DNA of 45,606 nucleotides from an uncultured Verrucomicrobiales bacterium (GTDB taxonomy: Bacteria; Verrucomicrobiota; Verrucomicrobiia; Verrucomicrobiales; Akkermansiaceae), in contig CALFSW010000509.1 in NCBI GenBank assembly GCA_937916505.1, positions 1 to 45,606 of the forward strand. The letters run 5' to 3'. Of this stretch, positions 44,978 through 45,606 are shown piece after piece (the first letter of the stretch is position 1; every line of letters begins with the position of its first letter). The translations under genes and the position numbers were made by a program. The notes under the pieces are model-generated. The model did no database searches and had not been told where the DNA came from. It was given only the letters and a program-made list of their open reading frames with translations.

Positions 44978-45606
44978 ATGAGTCAAACGATCTCTCCCCA
45001 GGATTTCCGCATCGATGGTTCGGAGCGGGTTTCCTTGTCGGACCGACCCAATTCGATGGAAGCGTTGTATGATGGTAAATCGGATTACAAGAAGCAGATG
45101 CGTGCTTCACGTGAATCTCTCAATGACCTGCAGGAAATGATGTATGCGCATGACCGTTACAGCCTTCTGTGCATCTTCCAGGCGATGGATGCGGCCGGGA
45201 AGGACGGGACAATTCGCAACGTCATGTCAGGGATCAATCCTCATGGGGTCTCCGTTCATGCTTTTAAAAGGCCCAGCGAAGAGGAGATTGATCACGAGTT
45301 CCTATGGCGGAGCCAGGATCACCTTCCTCGTCGCGGCCATATTTCCATCTTCAACCGGTCCTACTATGAGGAAGTGCTCGTGGTGAAGGTGCATCCCGAG
45401 ATTGTGACCAGGTATCAGCGTTTGCCCGAGGAGAATCTCGAGGAGATTTGGAAGGGACGTTATGCTTCGATTCGCGATCATGAGGCCCACCTTGCCCGGA
45501 ACGGAACACGGGTTCTTAAATTCTTCCTCAATCTCAGTAAGGATGAACAGCGGGATCGCTTTGTCGCTCGAATTGACGAACAGGAAAAGAACTGGAAGTT
45601 TAACGA
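44978..45606 (+). CDS. PPK2-family polyphosphate:nucleotide phosphotransferase (partial)
   Basis: The first 209 codons of a PPK2-type kinase; the frame is open to the window edge. The Walker A region is IFQAMDAAGKDGTIRNVMSG, followed by INPHGVSVHAFKRPSEEE, HEFLWRSQDHLPRRGHI and Walker B-like FNRSYYEEVLVVKVHPE. These match the polyphosphate:AMP/ADP phosphotransferase branch, which uses polyphosphate to phosphorylate nucleotides. Start ATG is at 44978, reading SQTISPQDFRIDG. The conserved lid after residue 200 is cut off. It is divergent from the amidohydrolase (115 bases) and close to the VTC/DUF4956 genes. Confidence 0.92.
   Translation, partial: MSQTISPQDFRIDGSERVSLSDRPNSMEALYDGKSDYKKQMRASRESLNDLQEMMYAHDRYSLLCIFQAMDAAGKDGTIRNVMSGINPHGVSVHAFKRPSEEEIDHEFLWRSQDHLPRRGHISIFNRSYYEEVLVVKVHPEIVTRYQRLPEENLEEIWKGRYASIRDHEAHLARNGTRVLKFFLNLSKDEQRDRFVARIDEQEKNWKFN

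Overview
The window is a gene-dense chromosomal segment of a bacterium that is most likely a member of the Verrucomicrobiota (inference). The reasons are the large exported multi-domain proteins with a shared C-terminal ending of the type common in that phylum, the CotH/lamin-tail giant protein, the GntR-headed sugar-sensor regulator, and a UvrA that lacks the usual first cysteine pair. No rRNA, tRNA, CRISPR array, insertion sequence or phage gene was found. Most genes are housekeeping, and the interest lies in exported proteins and in the right edge.

Layout. 61-1128: a GntR-type regulator. 1132-2621 (minus): a MenH-like hydrolase coupled to a HAD phosphatase. 2637-6137: two exported cyclophilin-type peptidyl-prolyl isomerases, followed by trmB and, convergently, a DUF502 membrane protein. 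7619-10780: a large secreted zinc metalloprotease. 10827-14161: a plus-strand run of a small conserved protein, an RsmB-like rRNA methyltransferase, an L,D-transpeptidase lipoprotein, a double-ACT protein and trmD. 24494-14165 (minus): a run of a PpiD/SurA-like membrane chaperone, a TPR protein, metG, ligA and a 1335-residue CotH/lamin-tail protein. 24495-24920 is the only long non-coding gap; it holds three inverted repeats and may encode a small RNA. 24921-28346: an exported YyaL-like thioredoxin protein, a metallophosphoesterase and a dCMP-deaminase-like enzyme. 30607-28350 (minus): scpA, nadD and a TPR protein. 30846-34068: an AsmA-like membrane protein, metF (minus) and a six-EF-hand protein. 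37868-34058 (minus): hisS, aspS and an outer-membrane-type barrel. 38015-42183: uvrA and convergent argH. 44862-42410 (minus): an amidohydrolase, a VTC-domain protein and a DUF4956 membrane protein ending in a clear terminator. A PPK2 gene starts at 44978 and runs off the window.

How the parts fit. Translation and RNA modification (trmB, trmD, rsmB, metG, aspS, hisS), DNA maintenance (ligA, uvrA, scpA) and core metabolism (metF, nadD, argH) alternate with envelope genes. Three unrelated exported proteins (isomerase, protease, CotH protein) end in the same kind of C-terminal module, which suggests a common export or anchoring fate. VTC, DUF4956 and PPK2 at the right edge suggest a polyphosphate locus. 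All eight convergent gene pairs overlap or lie at most 7 bases apart.
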